A DNA stretch of 8,859 nt from Chloroflexota bacterium (GTDB lineage Bacteria; Chloroflexota; Limnocylindria; Limnocylindrales; CSP1-4). The translations under genes were made by a program, and so were the position numbers. The notes beneath the pieces are model-generated. The model did not search any database and had not been told where the DNA came from. It saw nothing but the letters and a program-made list of their open reading frames with translations. Location of the stretch: the NCBI GenBank assembly GCA_016200745.1, contig JACQEF010000056.1:1-8859 (forward strand). Reading direction: 5' to 3'. Positions 7,562-8,859 of this stretch are shown here, one piece after another. Positions within the stretch are counted from its first letter, which is position 1. The number at the start of each line of letters is the position of its first letter.

Positions 7562-8859
7562 CTACCCGTTCGCGGCGGCGACGGGTGTCTCGACCGTCTC
7601 GACCTCGTCGATCTCCTCATCCTCGGCGGTCACGCCCTCCTCCGCCGCCACCGGGTCGACGTGCCAGCGCTGGCGCGCCCACGCAAGGAGCTCTGTGCGA
7701 CGTTGGGCGATCGCGTCGGGTGTCCACTCCGGGGTGGCCGCGAGAGCCCGCTCCTGGAACAGGATCGAGTTGGCGTAGCACGGGAGGAGATCACCGCTGG
7801 GCCTCGTCTCGCCCGTCGTGCCGCGCTTCCGGTCGAAGGCGTGGTTGAGATAGGACGAGTTGTCTTCGGTCAGCACGAGGTTGCCGAGGTCGTGGGTGAG
7901 CTGCTCGCGCTGCTCCGGCGAGAACCGCGATAGCCAATACGGGTCGGTCGGCGTCTGCGGGAGGATGTGCTCGATCGTCCTGGCGAGGTCGCGCTGCTCG
8001 ACCTTCTCCCAGCTGAGCAGGACGGCCTTCTTCCCGGCCAGCCGCTCCTCCCATTCGTACAGGAGGTACTTGAGGCCACCCCACGGATACCAGCGGCGTT
8101 CCCGCGTGTCGGACAGCGCGGCCGCGAATTCCTTGTCCGGGCTGTAGTAGCTGATCAGCTCGCGAACCCGACGTGCCGCCGACGCCTGGTCGCGCTTCTC
8201 CGCGTACACCTCGTAGGCAAGGCGGAAGAAGCTCGACTGCCCCGAGTTGGCGTACTTGCCGAGCAGCCGGTACACGCGAAACGAGAACACCTCGCAGAGG
8301 CCGACCATCTCTTCGTAGTGCGCGGCGTCGTCTGGATAGCGCAGGCGCGTCGCCATGAGCAGCGGCAGGAACGTCGCGGTGGCGCCGACGCGCAGGAGCC
8401 GGCGGCTCGCCCGCTCGACCCGCAGGCGCTCCGCCTCGTCGTGCGTCAGCGGCGCCGCGAAGCCTCCGACCGGGCTGAGGATCTCGCTGTAGACACGCGC
8501 GGCGCGGCCGAGGGAAGCGACGTAGGTGAGCGCGTCGGCGAGCAGATCGCCGTGCCGCCCCTCGTAGCCCCGAAGACTGAGCAGGCGCTTGACCGAAGCC
8601 GTGCCCTCCCACGATCGCCGGTCCGGGTCGTACGCCATCAGCCAGTGCGCGCGCAGCAACTGGTCCTCGTACCGCGAGTCGGAGAGCCCCGCCGCCATCA
8701 GGCGCGCGAACACGCCAGCCCACGTCGTGTTCACCGTGTCGCCCAGCGTCTGCGGGGGCAGGTCGAGCTTCGACGCCAGGTACAGCAGGTAGTTCTTGGC
8801 CTTCTCGAGCTCGGTGAGCTGCTTTCCCCGGTCGTTCATCACCTCGAAGATGACCCCGA
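7562..8859 (-). CDS. DUF262-DUF1524 protein, GmrSD/SspE-like restriction nuclease (N-terminus outside window)
   Basis: About 431 C-terminal residues are visible; the frame is open through the right edge (reading GVIFEVMNDRGKQLT there), so the N-terminal DUF262 part with its ParB/Srx-like DGQQR nucleotide-binding motif lies outside. FEVMNDRGKQLTELEKAKNYL is the conserved distal segment of DUF262. A helical middle region follows, then the DUF1524 HNH-type nuclease near the C-terminus: TIEHILPQTP (His codon at 7967-7969), LGNLVLT (Asn codon at 7880-7882), and an N-SSYLN-x3-F-x-x-K element. These are the usual catalytic landmarks, and all appear intact. The last ~30 residues are an acidic tail. 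Family members such as GmrSD (type IV restriction of glucosylated hydroxymethylcytosine DNA, NTP-dependent) and SspE (phosphorothioate-linked defence) cut phage DNA according to its modification. No dnd/ssp modification genes are seen here, which favours a type IV enzyme, but the missing flank could hold them. An ATG/GTG inside the visible part at 8840 is not the real start. Confidence 0.9.
   Translation of the reverse strand, partial: GVIFEVMNDRGKQLTELEKAKNYLLYLASKLDLPPQTLGDTVNTTWAGVFARLMAAGLSDSRYEDQLLRAHWLMAYDPDRRSWEGTASVKRLLSLRGYEGRHGDLLADALTYVASLGRAARVYSEILSPVGGFAAPLTHDEAERLRVERASRRLLRVGATATFLPLLMATRLRYPDDAAHYEEMVGLCEVFSFRVYRLLGKYANSGQSSFFRLAYEVYAEKRDQASAARRVRELISYYSPDKEFAAALSDTRERRWYPWGGLKYLLYEWEERLAGKKAVLLSWEKVEQRDLARTIEHILPQTPTDPYWLSRFSPEQREQLTHDLGNLVLTEDNSSYLNHAFDRKRGTTGETRPSGDLLPCYANSILFQERALAATPEWTPDAIAQRRTELLAWARQRWHVDPVAAEEGVTAEDEEIDEVETVETPVAAANG

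Noticed and set aside
7546..7620. Upstream extension of the DUF6508 protein into the preceding gene
   Set aside because: The extra residues are low-complexity Arg/Ser/Pro and overlap the acidic tail of the DUF262-DUF1524 protein in another frame; the GTG at 7545 gives a family-like length and a clean 16-nt gap.
7791..8723. Minus-strand open frame of 310 codons overlapping the DUF262-DUF1524 gene
   Set aside because: Arg/Ala/Gly-rich frame-shifted shadow; the competing frame contains the DUF262 and DUF1524 motifs.

Overview
The window comes from a high-GC bacterium (about two-thirds G+C, strong G/C preference at third codon positions, GTG starts, a 4-base start/stop overlap). This fits an actinobacterium, Chloroflexota or a similar high-GC lineage, but nothing here fixes the taxon. 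The gene content is that of a defence island: two large helicases, one with a nuclease domain, and a modification-dependent restriction enzyme. There are no tRNAs, rRNAs, CRISPR arrays, insertion sequences or phage structural genes.

Layout. (1) 1-434, minus strand: the 5' part of a gene running off the left edge. Its first ~97 codons are an unrecognised N-terminal domain. The last ~47 codons are unmistakably a sulfatase segment in the same frame, with lower G+C, so this looks like a chimera (rearrangement or assembly join). (2) 435-577: a divergent intergenic region with a perfect 6-bp inverted repeat. (3) 578-2257, plus strand: a 559-aa NERD-nuclease/SF1-helicase fusion. (4) 2254-7014, plus strand: a 1586-aa SF2 DEAH-type helicase with several zinc-ribbon cysteine clusters and a C-terminal MrfA-type (DUF1998) zinc domain, joined to the previous gene by a GTGA overlap. 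(5) 7015-7125: a short convergent intergenic stretch. (6) 7126-7545, minus strand: a small DUF6508 protein. (7) 7562-8859, minus strand: the C-terminal part of a DUF262-DUF1524 (GmrSD/SspE-like) nuclease running off the right edge, 16 nt upstream of the DUF6508 gene.

How they may work together. The NERD/SF1 and DUF1998/SF2 genes look like one translationally coupled nuclease-helicase unit. The large helicase resembles the helicases of DISARM, Druantia and Dpd in motif layout, but the window shows no methyltransferase, DrmB-like separate DUF1998 gene, PLD nuclease or 7-deazaguanine gene. The convergent DUF262-DUF1524/DUF6508 pair is a second candidate antiphage unit, probably cleaving modified DNA. 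The two-gene helicase module, perhaps with the divergent gene as a third part, is the best candidate here for an undescribed system. All functional statements are inferred from motifs and context.
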